The notes: generated by a model from the sequence alone, not told the origin. DNA of 53,567 nucleotides from an uncultured Bacteroidales bacterium (GCA_902798965.1 CADBYS010000019.1:1-53567); one strand, 5' to 3'. Positions 39,133 to 47,590 are shown, counted from the stretch's first letter. Program-made: numbers and translations.

Positions 39133-40911
39133 TTACGCTCTGCGGAAGGCTATCTGCCTACGCAGTACATCTACACGATCAACCGTCACGCGCACCGCAT
39201 CCCCCAAGGTGAGCCGCTCGCCCGTACGTTCGTTCACCAGGCAGTACTCCTCCTCGCTATACAGCCAGTAGTCTTCGGATTGCTGCTTTTCGGTTGCCAG
39301 ATCCCTCATGTGCAGCAGTCCCTCGCAGTGCGTGTCGGTGAGTTGTACATATACGCCGTACTCCGTAACGCCGGAGATGATACCGTCGAACGTCTCGCCT
39401 ATATGATCGGCCATCCATTCTGCCTGCTTGTACTTGACGGAGGCGCGTTCGGCGGCTACTGCCAGTTGTTCGCGGTCGGAGCAGTGCTGACAAGCCTCTT
39501 CCAGACCGTTAGCCATGGGCTGCTGACCGCTCGCGGCAGGTTGCTTGCTGCCCAGCAGGTACTTGCCCACGAGCCGGTGAACCATCATATCCGGATAGCG
39601 GCGGATGGGGGAGGTGAAATGCGTATAGTAGGGGAAAGCCAGACCGTAGTGCCCGATGTTGTGGGTCGAATATACGGCTTTGGGCATCGTGCGGATGGCC
39701 AAGGTGTGTATCAGTTCCTGCTCCACGCTGCCCGTGCTGTCTGCCAGCAACTGCTTGATGGCTTTTGTGGCGGAGCGTGTGCCGTTCTCGTTTTTCTGAT
39801 CGCGCTTGGGCAGGTGCATCGAGTAGCCGAACTTGTGTACGAACTTGCTTAGGGCATCCACCTTGTCCGGATCAGGCACATCGTGCACACGATATACGGT
39901 CTCTTTGTTCGTGCCCGACAGTTGCATAGCCACCGTGCGGTTAGCCAGCAGCATGAACTCCTCTATCAGGTGATGCGAGGGAGTGGATTGCTGCAATGCG
40001 AATCCTGTAGGTTTGCCCTTGTCGTCTACCAGCACTTTTATCTCATCCCTCTCAAACTCTATCGCTCCGTGGCGGAAGCGCTCCTCGCGCAGTATAGCCG
40101 CCAACCTGTTCAGCTCCACGATAGCTTCGGCAACCTGATTGCTGACTGCTGACTGCTGATTGCCGTCAATGATCTCCTGTGCCTGCTCGTAGTCCAGCCG
40201 TGCGTCCGAGCGGATGATCGTGCGGCAGATCTTGTGCTTGATCACCTTCGCCTTGCTGTCCATCGTAAAGATGACGGACATGGTCAGTTTGTCCTCGTTC
40301 GGCCTGAGCGAACACAGGTTATTGCACAGCCGTTCGGGTAACATAGGTATCGTCCTGTCCACCAGATATACGGACGTCGCGCGGTTGTACGCCTCGTGGT
40401 CGAGCACGCTGCCCGGCTCCACGTAATGTGTCACGTCGGCTATGTGTACGCCTATCTCGTATTGTGCGTTCTCAGCGTTCTCATCTGTCAGCCGCTTGAA
40501 CGACAGGGCGTCGTCAAAATCCTTGGCGTCAGCCGGATCGATGGTGAAGGTGAGCACATCGCGCATATCGCGCCGGCGGTAAATCTCCTGTGTGCTGATG
40601 TCGGCATCTATCTCTTCGGCTTGCTGCACCGCCTCGTCGGGATAGTCGTACGGCAATCCGTACTCGGCAAGTATAGCGTGCATCTCTGTCTCGTTCTCTC
40701 CGCTCTGCCCCAGCACCTCAACCACCTTACCCATCGGCGGACGTTTGCGCGTGGCAGGGTGGATGATCTCCACGATCACCTTGTCGCTATCCTGCGCACC
40801 GTGCAGGTATCGCGGCGCAACGGCAATATTCTCGTTGAACTGTTTGTTGTCCGTCAGCACCTCCGCGCCATAACGCGTGAGGATGAGTGTGCCAAGTATT
40901 CGTTCGTGCAT
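39133..40911 (-). CDS. rnr: RNase R-type exoribonuclease, N-terminally short
   Basis: A 592-residue RNase II/R enzyme; Bacteroidetes RNase R is usually over 700. It begins inside the second cold-shock domain region (HERILGTLILTRYG), so the N-terminal helix-turn-helix and first CSD are absent. The RNB core is intact: FTIDPADAKDFDDALS with the catalytic aspartates, YLVDRTIPMLPERLCNNLCSL, and HFTSPIRRYPDMMVHRL. A C-terminal S1 domain is present (GIISGVTEYGVYVQL). Two low-complexity insertions (NQQSAVSNQ and KQPAASGQQPMANG) come from short repeats. Start choice: ATG at 40911, 20 bases after the manA stop. Confidence 0.9.
   Translation of the reverse strand: MHERILGTLILTRYGAEVLTDNKQFNENIAVAPRYLHGAQDSDKVIVEIIHPATRKRPPMGKVVEVLGQSGENETEMHAILAEYGLPYDYPDEAVQQAEEIDADISTQEIYRRRDMRDVLTFTIDPADAKDFDDALSFKRLTDENAENAQYEIGVHIADVTHYVEPGSVLDHEAYNRATSVYLVDRTIPMLPERLCNNLCSLRPNEDKLTMSVIFTMDSKAKVIKHKICRTIIRSDARLDYEQAQEIIDGNQQSAVSNQVAEAIVELNRLAAILREERFRHGAIEFERDEIKVLVDDKGKPTGFALQQSTPSHHLIEEFMLLANRTVAMQLSGTNKETVYRVHDVPDPDKVDALSKFVHKFGYSMHLPKRDQKNENGTRSATKAIKQLLADSTGSVEQELIHTLAIRTMPKAVYSTHNIGHYGLAFPYYTHFTSPIRRYPDMMVHRLVGKYLLGSKQPAASGQQPMANGLEEACQHCSDREQLAVAAERASVKYKQAEWMADHIGETFDGIISGVTEYGVYVQLTDTHCEGLLHMRDLATEKQQSEDYWLYSEEEYCLVNERTGERLTLGDAVRVTVDRVDVLRRQIAFRRA
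40136..40163 (-). repeat. GCAATCA/GCAGTCA heptamers inside rnr
   Basis: Four exact 7-base units (plus-strand TGATTGC, TGACTGC, TGACTGC, TGATTGC) within the rnr frame, encoding NQQSAVSNQ. Confidence 0.9.
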
Positions 40912-40931
40912 AGCGGAGGGGATTTATGGGG

Positions 40932-41747
40932 TTATACAAGCAGCAGTTCGGCTGTGGCGGTGAGGGGTACTACGGTGAACGTCTCTTCTCCCTCGGGCAG
41001 CAGCATCACGGTGTCGCTCGGCGAACACAGGTGTACCTCCTGCCCGCCCGTGCGTACCACACACTCACCGCCCACGCAGCAGATGGCACTGCGCTTTTCG
41101 ATGGCTACCTCCATCGGTCGGGATGTGAACACGCGGCGTACGTCAAACGCCGGACAACGAAGGATGCGGGTCACACCTTCCCGCTTGCGGTTGTACTGGG
41201 TCATCACATGTTCGGGGGTCGAACGCTCCATCACCGCCCGCGCTTGCGCTATATGCAGTTCGCGGGGTTTGCCGTCCGCGCCCATCCGACCGTAGTCGAA
41301 GATGCGGAACGTGGCATCGCTCGATTGCTGAATCTCCAGCACTTCCACGCCGCCACCCAGCGCGTGTACCCTGCCCGCAGGGATGAAACACACGTCGCCG
41401 CGTTTCACGTTCACCTTGCGGTAGCGTTCGATACCTATATCCGGCGCGTCGGAGTTGCAGTTGTCGATGCCCATGATGATACATGCGCCACGCTCGGCGT
41501 GCGTCACGTACCACATCTCCGTCTTGCCGTTAGGCAATCCGTGCGCGCGGGCATAAACGTCGTCGGGGTGAACTTGCAGACTCAGATCATCACGCGCCAC
41601 TATATGCTTGATCAGCAGCGGGTAGTCGCCCAGCGCATCCTCACCCTGGATGGTCAGCGTGCGGTTGTCGCCGTAGGTGGAGATGAGCCAGCGCTCATGA
41701 CCCCAGATCTTAGGACATACTATCGGTTGGTATTGTTGTATCTTCAT
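40932..41747 (-). CDS. manA: Mannose-6-phosphate isomerase, class I
   Basis: A 271-residue type I PMI, shorter than the usual 310-320. The zinc-site blocks LSLQVHPDDVYA, GKTEMWYV and VHALGGGVEVLEIQQSSDATFRIFDYGR are intact. It interconverts mannose 6-phosphate and fructose 6-phosphate for GDP-mannose and related sugars. Its ATG lies 38 bases inside the end of the preceding gene in another frame, so the two are coupled. Third gene of a four-gene minus-strand operon. Confidence 0.9.
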   Translation of the reverse strand: MKIQQYQPIVCPKIWGHERWLISTYGDNRTLTIQGEDALGDYPLLIKHIVARDDLSLQVHPDDVYARAHGLPNGKTEMWYVTHAERGACIIMGIDNCNSDAPDIGIERYRKVNVKRGDVCFIPAGRVHALGGGVEVLEIQQSSDATFRIFDYGRMGADGKPRELHIAQARAVMERSTPEHVMTQYNRKREGVTRILRCPAFDVRRVFTSRPMEVAIEKRSAICCVGGECVVRTGGQEVHLCSPSDTVMLLPEGEETFTVVPLTATAELLLV

Positions 41748-42228
41748 TGTTTTGCTCGTTTATGGGATTAGTGTCTTCGGCCGGCAGGTACTTCTTTAGC
41801 GCGCGCTCCACACCTACTTTCCACGAGTTGATGGAGTCCGAATCCATCTGCAGCCCCGATATCATCTTTATCACCTGATCGATAGGCATTCCGTAGCGCA
41901 GCACACCCGATATCAGCTTCGCGTAGTTCCAGAACTCCTTGTCGAACTTGTAGCTCAAGCCCTCCATCGTTGTTTTGAAACCGCGGGTGTTGACAAACTG
42001 AAAGTCGTAGCGCTTCGTGCCGTCTTCCTGTACTACGCGGATTATCTTGCCTTTGTTCACCGATTTGGGGATAAGCAGACCCTCGTCGTCATCTGCCAGA
42101 CCGGTAAAGATCTCGTACGGTTTGCCGTCCAGCAAACCGATGAAAGCAATCCATTTGTCCTTGTTGTTCTGGAAGCGTACTACGTCGCACTCCAGTTCCG
42201 TCGGACGTTTCTGTGGAGAAGTTGCCAT
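41710..42228 (-). CDS. Stand-alone ribonucleotide-reductase C-domain-like protein
   Basis: A 172-residue protein. Residues about 7-150 (KRPTELECDVVRFQNNKDKW, IAFIGLLDGKPYEIFTGL, YDFQFVNTRGFKTTMEGLS, EFWNYAKLISGVLRYGMPI, SINSWKVGVERALKKYL) resemble, from memory, the C-terminal region of Bacteroidetes adenosylcobalamin-dependent ribonucleotide reductases. No catalytic barrel is encoded nearby. The last 20 residues are polar and overlap manA. It may be a regulatory or assembly partner of the reductase, or a duplicated domain. It has no signal peptide. Cysteine is scarce, so it is not a redox tail. Confidence 0.5.
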   Translation of the reverse strand: MATSPQKRPTELECDVVRFQNNKDKWIAFIGLLDGKPYEIFTGLADDDEGLLIPKSVNKGKIIRVVQEDGTKRYDFQFVNTRGFKTTMEGLSYKFDKEFWNYAKLISGVLRYGMPIDQVIKMISGLQMDSDSINSWKVGVERALKKYLPAEDTNPINEQNNEDTTIPTDSMS

Positions 42229-42262
42229 AGTATTGTCGTTTTTAGCCGTCAGCCTTCGGCTG

Positions 42263-43045
42263 TCAGCTCGCTGTTATTCGTGTTAATGTAGCTGAGCAGG
42301 ATGTCAGCCCTTCCTGATTCAACATCTGGTAGCGAATGATGTTTCCTTCGTCCAGCCAGGCTATCTGTGTCTGTTCGCCGGCACGCACCTCGCGGGCGTA
42401 GTGTATATCCAGCCGCCAGGCTTCGCGCGAGTTCAAGTCCGGCAACTGACTGCTCACTGCCGATAGTTGCCAACCGCTCAGCGCACTCGGCAGATAGGCA
42501 TCCAGCAAGGCCTGCAGGTACTTGCACGAGTTGCAATGACGGTTGTAGTCCAAGTCCGAGTAGCGGATGGTGTAGGGGATACTCGGTGCCTCTGTCAGGG
42601 CAATCATCCTGCCCAAGCGAGCCATCGGAAGCACCTCACCGTCGATGCAATCCGTAAAGATCGGGTCATCGAAGATGTTCGCTATCTCGCGTTTCTCCAT
42701 ATCCAGCACTGCCCACACGCTCTTGCAGCAGCCTATCAGCACACGCTCGTCTGACTGCTTTAAATAAATCCTGTAATCACGCGTGGACAACATGTGGGCG
42801 TTCTGCTCTATCCAGGTCTCGATCACTATCTTGTCCTGCGGGATTGGCATGTAATACATCTGCACGGACATGTGCGTCAGTATCCATGTCAACTCGCGCG
42901 GGTGGAGTACGGCGATGCCAAAGCCCAATTCATCGGCTACCGTACCCGCTACCTCGAGCAGGTACTCCTCCAAAGCCACCCAACGCAGGTGCTTCGTGTC
43001 GTCAACATCCTGATATCGGATGGTATATTCGTAACTATATTTCAT
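42263..43045 (-). CDS. Acyl-ACP thioesterase
   Basis: A 260-residue FatA/FatB-type acyl-ACP thioesterase with two hotdog folds. The first starts YSYEYTIRYQDVDDTKHLRWVALEEYLLEVAG; the second has YTIRYSDLDYNRHCNSCKYLQALLD with the catalytic Asn-His-type segment. It releases fatty acids from acyl carrier protein. The frame extends ten codons to an ATG at 43075, but the -7 box (43065-43072) lies inside that extension, so the ATG at 43045 is correct. A heptamer insertion (WQLSAVSSQLPD) lies near residue 207. Confidence 0.88.
   Translation of the reverse strand: MKYSYEYTIRYQDVDDTKHLRWVALEEYLLEVAGTVADELGFGIAVLHPRELTWILTHMSVQMYYMPIPQDKIVIETWIEQNAHMLSTRDYRIYLKQSDERVLIGCCKSVWAVLDMEKREIANIFDDPIFTDCIDGEVLPMARLGRMIALTEAPSIPYTIRYSDLDYNRHCNSCKYLQALLDAYLPSALSGWQLSAVSSQLPDLNSREAWRLDIHYAREVRAGEQTQIAWLDEGNIIRYQMLNQEGLTSCSATLTRITAS
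42447..42474 (-). repeat. Heptamers inside the thioesterase gene
   Basis: Plus-strand TGACTGC, TCACTGC, CGATAGT, TGCCAAC, a degenerate member of the TGANNNC family, in frame with the gene. Confidence 0.6.
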
Positions 43046-43064
43046 CGTTTTGTAAAAAATCCTA

Positions 43065-43095
43065 CAAAGATACAAAAATTTTTACATTTATGCAA
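43065..43095 (-). promoter_or_regulatory. Promoter of the thioesterase-manA-rnr operon
   Basis: On the minus strand TTGC (43092-43095), 19 bases, TATCTTTG (43065-43072). Predicted start about 43058, 13 bases before the ATG. Confidence 0.85.
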
Positions 43096-43151
43096 GTTTT
43101 TTAGAAATTTTTTGCAAAATATGCGACTTTATAAAAAAAGTGCTAAGAAAA

Positions 43152-43183
43152 TTTGCAAATATCATTTTTTTTTTGTAACTTTG
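43152..43183 (+). promoter_or_regulatory. Promoter of the SGNH-like / glycosyltransferase operon
   Basis: TTTG (43152-43155), 20 bases, TAACTTTG (43176-43183). The start codon used is the ATG at 43269. Confidence 0.85.
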
Positions 43184-43268
43184 TACGCGATTTGGTATGT
43201 GCATATAATTTTAACGTGCGAAGCATGCTTTTCGGGGTATGGTTCGCCACCCAATAATCATAATTGGT

Positions 43269-44060
43269 ATGAAAAAACTATTTATTTTTTCGTTGCTCCT
43301 CGCGAGCATTACGATGATGGCAGCTGAGTTGAAACCTCAGCGAGTTTTGGTACTTGGTGATGATCCGATGATGGTATCCGACGAGTCGAACGCTGCTGTC
43401 GGTTACGCTACCATGTTACAACCCTTGTTCGACGAGGCGGTAACGGTGGATGTGCAGGCCTCGGCTCAGTTGCTGCCTGCTGACGCTGCCGAGTTGTTTT
43501 CTCCCGCTCAGAAGGGCGATATAGTGCTGCTGTGCAAACTGCCTGTGGAGGAAAATGTGTCGAGTGATCGTACCATGTCGGATGTCTATTTCCATCAACT
43601 GGTGCCTATCGTACAGGCTGCCAAGAAGAAAGGCGTGAAGCTGATCATGCTCACGCCCGTTTGTCCGCGCTACTTCACGCCCGAAGGAGCACAGGTTCAC
43701 CGCTTTGGCAGTTCCCCCGAAGTGGTACGCCGCTTGTGCCGGCGCGACGGCATAACGCTCATCGACCTGGAGCAACTGTCCTTCGATTGGCTTAACCTCA
43801 TCGGCCTGGAGGCTTCGGCTGAGATGTTTGTGCCGGTCGTGCCCGCTTCGCCCGTTCAGGCCAAGAAGGCGGCTCGCGAAGGCAACCTGCTCACGCAACC
43901 GGGCGCTGAACGTGTGGCTGCGCTCGTGGCTGAGGCTATACGCACTGACAAGAAGAATGCACTCAACCAGCGTCTGCGTACCGCAACGGCTGAATCCGCT
44001 GAACCCGCCGCTGCGGCTGAACCTGCCGAAACGGATGAAAATTCTGAAACTGCTGAATGA
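43269..44060 (+). CDS. Degenerate SGNH/GDSL hydrolase-like secreted protein
   Basis: 263 residues from the ATG that gives a signal peptide (MKKLFIFSLLLASITMMA); an in-frame ATG at 43239 adds a non-signal stretch. The fold is that of a rhamnogalacturonan acetylesterase-like SGNH hydrolase: PQRVLVLGDD, KKGVKLIMLTPVCPRYF, VRRLCRRDGITLIDLEQLS. The catalytic GDS is replaced by GDD, the block III G-x-N-D is missing and the block V His is replaced (LTQPGAERVAAL). It is therefore probably not an active esterase. The tail is Ala/Glu-rich. Its stop overlaps the next start by four bases. Confidence 0.65.
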   Translation: MKKLFIFSLLLASITMMAAELKPQRVLVLGDDPMMVSDESNAAVGYATMLQPLFDEAVTVDVQASAQLLPADAAELFSPAQKGDIVLLCKLPVEENVSSDRTMSDVYFHQLVPIVQAAKKKGVKLIMLTPVCPRYFTPEGAQVHRFGSSPEVVRRLCRRDGITLIDLEQLSFDWLNLIGLEASAEMFVPVVPASPVQAKKAAREGNLLTQPGAERVAALVAEAIRTDKKNALNQRLRTATAESAEPAAAAEPAETDENSETAE

Positions 44061-45010
44061 TGAACAGGAAAGTATATATTCTTTTAGCTCTGGTTGCGTG
44101 CGTGAGCATGGCTTCCGCGCAAACCATCGAACCTGTGCCCTACGGCGACATGGAGCAATGGGTAGTGCGTATCATCAAGGAGAGCGGTATCATCGGCGGT
44201 AACACGCGCGAACTGTACTGTCTGGGCAAGACGGATACTATCCGCCGTAATGCTGCTTACGATTACGCCAAGTCCGGTTGCCCCTGGTCGAGCAGCAACG
44301 CTTACGCCAAGGTCGTGGGTGTGGAGAAAGGTGCGTGTACCATGCGCCCCGAGAAACGTGAGGATGGCGGCACATGTTGCCGACTTGACGTGGAGTTGCA
44401 GTCTGTCAAGGCACTCGGTATAGTCAATGTGTCGGTTATTGCCGGAGGATCGCTGTTCACCGGACGCACACTCGAGCCGATCAAGTCTACCGACAATCCC
44501 AACAGTAACATCGAGTGCGGTGTGCCCTTCACCCGCCGCCCCAAGGCGCTCATCTTCGACTACAAGTGCAAGGTGTCGCCCGAGCAGACCATGACTTCCA
44601 CCGTAGGTGGAGGCAAACCCAAAACCATTCAGGGTCACGACTGCCCCAAGGCGTTTATCCTTTTGCAATACCGCTGGGAGGACGCTGACGGTAACGTACA
44701 CGCATTGCGTGTCGGTACGGCGATGGAACTCTTTGAGACTACGGTCAGCTCGTGGCAGAACGGGCACCGAATGGAAGTTCATTACGGTGACATAACCAAA
44801 GATCCGTACTACAAACCGTATATGGCGCTGAAAACCACCGAACATATGGTCAATAGCAAAGGCAAGGTGGTTAACTTCATCGAGGAAGGTTGGGACGGAA
44901 CAAAAACGCCTACCCACATGTTCATCAACTTCTCGGCCGGATCGCAAGAGGCGTTCATCGGCCGCGAAGGAAACACGCTCTGGGTGGATAATGTCAAACT
45001 GGAGTATTGA
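44057..45010 (+). CDS. Secreted PCMD-like protein
   Basis: A 317-residue protein with signal peptide MMNRKVYILLALVACVSMASA. The start of the mature part, EPVPYGDMEQWVVR, and the end THMFINFSAGSQEAFIGREG followed by LWVDNVKLEY fit the Bacteroidetes PCMD (putative carbohydrate metabolism domain) beta-sandwich. The final VDNVKLEY is typical of a jelly-roll edge. No enzyme motif is seen. Carbohydrate binding is inferred. Translationally coupled to both neighbours. Confidence 0.65.
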   Translation: MMNRKVYILLALVACVSMASAQTIEPVPYGDMEQWVVRIIKESGIIGGNTRELYCLGKTDTIRRNAAYDYAKSGCPWSSSNAYAKVVGVEKGACTMRPEKREDGGTCCRLDVELQSVKALGIVNVSVIAGGSLFTGRTLEPIKSTDNPNSNIECGVPFTRRPKALIFDYKCKVSPEQTMTSTVGGGKPKTIQGHDCPKAFILLQYRWEDADGNVHALRVGTAMELFETTVSSWQNGHRMEVHYGDITKDPYYKPYMALKTTEHMVNSKGKVVNFIEEGWDGTKTPTHMFINFSAGSQEAFIGREGNTLWVDNVKLEY

Positions 45011-46245
45011 TGCAGTACGTAGTGGACATTCAGATAGTGATTTATGTGCTTCTGGGCGTTTTTGCGGCGGCGTGGTGTTACCAGTTGTACTTCTATCTCA
45101 GGTTTATTCTGGCTGCTGTGCGTCGCACCAAACCGCAGGACGATAACCGCTCGCTGAGCGATGCGCCCGGGGTCAGCGTTATTGTCTGTGCGCGCAACGA
45201 GGAGGCGAACATACGCGATTATCTGCAATCACTCATGACGCAGGATTATCCTACGTATGAGGTGATTGTGGTGAACGACGGCAGTGTGGATCACTCGCGC
45301 GAACTGCTCGAGTACTGGGAGAAACGCTACAGCAATCTGCGGCTCACCTTCGTGCCACAGGGCGCAAAAGTGGGCTCGACCAAGAAGCTGGCTATCACCC
45401 TCGGTGCCAAAGCGGCGCAGTACGACTATCTCTTGCTCACCGACGCCGATTGCCGACCCGAATCCACGCACTGGATTGCCGAAATGATGCAAGGTTTCCT
45501 CGGGCAGCCAATGGCTAACGGCCAACAGCCAACGGCCAACAGCCAGCCGATAGATATAGTCCTCGGTTTCGGGGCGTACTTCTGCAAGCGTTCGCTGCTC
45601 AACCGGCTCATCCAGTTCGATACCTTGTTCGTCGGGCTACAGTACTTGGGCATGGCAGCAAGCGGATATCCGTATATGGGCGTAGGACGTAACCTCGCCT
45701 ACAGCAAGCGGCTATTCTTTGCGCACGGCGGGTTCCGGGGCTTGATGGATCAGCGCGCCGGTGACGACGATCTGCTCGTCAACCGCGAAGCCACCGCGCA
45801 GAACACGGCTGTCGTCTGCACGCCGCAGAGCCTCACATGGTCGGTACCCAAACTGACTTGGAGCGAGTGGTTCAGGCAGAAACGCCGCCATCTGAGCGTC
45901 TCGCACGACTACCGCACCGCTACCAAGTGCCGCCTGTTGCTTGAGCCGCTGACACGAGGGCTGCTCTATGCCGCACTCATAGCCATCATCGTGCTGATTA
46001 ACTGCGAATGGGCGAACGGACAAATGGCGAATGGCTCATGGGCAATCATGTGGCCGGCTGTGGCAGCCATAGCAGCGATGCTCGTACGATGGATAGGGCA
46101 GTGCGTGCTCCTCAACATAGCCGCAAGCCGCTGGGGTACAACCAAAACCATCCTGCTCCTGCCGGTTTGGGAGGTGTTCCTGCCGCTCGTAACGCTAACG
46201 TTGATGCTTATCGAGCCCCTGCGCCCCAAACCCACACGATGGTAA
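45010..46245 (+). CDS. Membrane glycosyltransferase, family 2
   Basis: A 411-residue GT2 from the ATG in TGATG with the previous stop. One N-terminal helix (about 9-34), then a GT-A domain: SVIVCARNEEANI (about 55-67), VIVVNDGSVDHS, LLTDADCRPESTHW (DxD), a GxGRNLAYSK-like acceptor segment and QKRRHLS; two C-terminal helices. The catalytic QxxRW-like motif is present as FRQKRRHL. It should add a sugar to a lipid or polymer at the membrane. Two heptamer insertions encode PMANGQQPTANSQP after residue 165 and EWANGQMANGSW in the loop between the last two helices. Confidence 0.9.
   Translation: MQYVVDIQIVIYVLLGVFAAAWCYQLYFYLRFILAAVRRTKPQDDNRSLSDAPGVSVIVCARNEEANIRDYLQSLMTQDYPTYEVIVVNDGSVDHSRELLEYWEKRYSNLRLTFVPQGAKVGSTKKLAITLGAKAAQYDYLLLTDADCRPESTHWIAEMMQGFLGQPMANGQQPTANSQPIDIVLGFGAYFCKRSLLNRLIQFDTLFVGLQYLGMAASGYPYMGVGRNLAYSKRLFFAHGGFRGLMDQRAGDDDLLVNREATAQNTAVVCTPQSLTWSVPKLTWSEWFRQKRRHLSVSHDYRTATKCRLLLEPLTRGLLYAALIAIIVLINCEWANGQMANGSWAIMWPAVAAIAAMLVRWIGQCVLLNIAASRWGTTKTILLLPVWEVFLPLVTLTLMLIEPLRPKPTRW
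45506..45547 (+). repeat. Heptamers inside the glycosyltransferase (array 1)
   Basis: AGCCAAT, GGCTAAC, GGCCAAC, AGCCAAC, GGCCAAC, AGCCAGC: six units, 42 bases, exactly 14 codons. Confidence 0.9.
46004..46046 (+). repeat. Heptamers inside the glycosyltransferase (array 2)
   Basis: GGNNAAT/GGCGAAC-type units with 7- and 8-base steps, encoding CEWANGQMANGSW. Confidence 0.8.
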
Positions 46246-46246
46246 T

Positions 46247-46312
46247 CAGTCAATCAGTAAACAATAGATCAATAAATCGTCAATCGTAAATAATTAAATC
46301 GTCAATAGAATT
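46247..46312 (+). repeat. TCAATCG heptamer array before the DUF3467 gene
   Basis: Degenerate 7-base units from just after the glycosyltransferase stop to the next ATG; same family as 519-592. Confidence 0.75.
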
Positions 46313-46621
46313 ATGGAAGAGAAAAAAATGAGTATCAATATTGCTCCGGACAAAGCTGCCGGCACGTATTCCAACCTTGCTATCATTGCGCACTCGCAGG
46401 CTGAGTTCGTAGTGGATTTTGCCAGCGTGTTGCCGGGGCTGCAGCAAGCCAATGTGCAGAGCCGTATCATCATGACTCCGGAGAACGCCAAGCGACTGCT
46501 CAACGCGCTCGCCGACAACGTTTCGAAGTACGAGAAGCAGTTCGGCACGATCATTTTGAATAACGGCAAACCCGTTCCGGGATCGACTTTCCCGCTCTCC
46601 TTCGGTAGCGGCGAGGCCTAA
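46313..46621 (+). CDS. DUF3467 protein
   Basis: A 102-residue DUF3467 protein: YSNLAIIAHSQAEFVVDFAS, RIIMTPENAKRLLNALADNV and the YEKQFGTI segment are typical. Small cytosolic protein with a beta-hairpin-helix look; function unknown. Preceded by a heptamer array and followed by a 20-bp palindrome. Confidence 0.9.
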   Translation: MEEKKMSINIAPDKAAGTYSNLAIIAHSQAEFVVDFASVLPGLQQANVQSRIIMTPENAKRLLNALADNVSKYEKQFGTIILNNGKPVPGSTFPLSFGSGEA

Positions 46622-46631
46622 TAACTAATGC

Positions 46632-46651
46632 ATCAGCCAATTTTGGCTGAT
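46632..46651. repeat. 20-bp palindrome, copy 2
   Basis: ATCAGCCAATTTTGGCTGAT, nine-base arms around TT, in the gap before the phosphorylase gene. Arms are identical to copy 1 at 14738-14757. Confidence 0.85.
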
Positions 46652-46686
46652 CAATCCATGTCAATAACATCAAAACAGATACAATC

Positions 46687-47562
46687 ATGAAAACATTCCC
46701 TGCAAGTCAGTTGATTATCAATGCCGATGGTTCTGCATTCCATCTGCACCTGAAACCTGAGTTTCTGGCTGACAAGATTATCTTGGTAGGTGACCAAGAC
46801 CGCGTAAACATCGTTGCTTCGTTCTTCGACGAAGGCAGTATAGAGTGCGACGTGCAGTCGCGCGAGTTCCACACCATAACCGGTAAGTTCCACGGCAAAC
46901 GTATCTCGTGTATCTCCACGGGTATCGGTACCGACAACTGCGATATCGTCATGAACGAGATTGACGCACTCGCCAATATCGATTTCAATACCCGCACCGA
47001 GAAAGCCGAGAAACGTGTGCTCGACATCGTGCGCGTAGGTACCAGCGGCGCTATGCAGGAGGATATACCTCTCGGTACGTTCCTCGTTTCGCAGAAGTCA
47101 ATCGGTTTCGACGGTGTGCTGGCGTTCTATCAGGATCGCGACAAAATTGCCGACCTCGGTTTCGAGAAAGCCCTGGTGGAGGCTATCGATTACCCCAAGA
47201 AAGCTGCTGTGCCCTACGTAGTAGCTGCTAACCCCGAACTCGTTGACCGCATCGCCAAGGACGATATGATGCGTGGCTGCACCATCGCTGCCAACGGTTT
47301 CTACGGTCCGCAAGGCCGCGTGCTGCGTGTCGATCTGGCTGTGCCCGATATCAACGAGAAGATCTCTGCGTTCCGCTATCAGGGGCAGCGCATCACCAAC
47401 TACGAGATGGAAGGCTCATGTATCGCCGGCCTCGCGCTGCACATGGGGCACCGAGCTATGACCGTTTGCTGTATCATTGCACAACGTAAGGTGGAAGCCG
47501 CCAACACCGACTATAAACCCCGCGTTAAGCAACTCATCCAAACTGTGCTTGAGCGTATCTGA
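46687..47562 (+). CDS. Nucleoside phosphorylase (uridine phosphorylase-like)
   Basis: A 291-residue PNP/UDP-family phosphorylase. Signature blocks: ILVGDQDRVNIVASFFD (phosphate site), ISTGIGTDNCDIVMNE, VRVGTSGAMQEDIPLG and the ribose-binding NYEMEGSCIAGLALHMG. It cleaves nucleosides with phosphate; the longer N-terminal part fits the Bacteroidetes uridine phosphorylase-like group, so base specificity is not certain. The stop codon starts a TGANNNC array. Confidence 0.88.
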   Translation: MKTFPASQLIINADGSAFHLHLKPEFLADKIILVGDQDRVNIVASFFDEGSIECDVQSREFHTITGKFHGKRISCISTGIGTDNCDIVMNEIDALANIDFNTRTEKAEKRVLDIVRVGTSGAMQEDIPLGTFLVSQKSIGFDGVLAFYQDRDKIADLGFEKALVEAIDYPKKAAVPYVVAANPELVDRIAKDDMMRGCTIAANGFYGPQGRVLRVDLAVPDINEKISAFRYQGQRITNYEMEGSCIAGLALHMGHRAMTVCCIIAQRKVEAANTDYKPRVKQLIQTVLERI

Positions 47563-47587
47563 TAACGGATAGCTGAAAACTGATAGC
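47560..47587 (+). repeat. TGANNNC heptamers between phosphorylase and M49 genes
   Basis: TGATAAC, GGATAGC, TGAAAAC, TGATAGC: four exact units. The first contains the phosphorylase stop TGA and the array ends three bases before the next ATG. Confidence 0.92.
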
Positions 47588-47590
47588 TAC

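Noticed and set aside
43046-43075. Ten-codon extension of the acyl-ACP thioesterase
   Set aside because: The -7 promoter box lies inside it, so it is not transcribed from the start.
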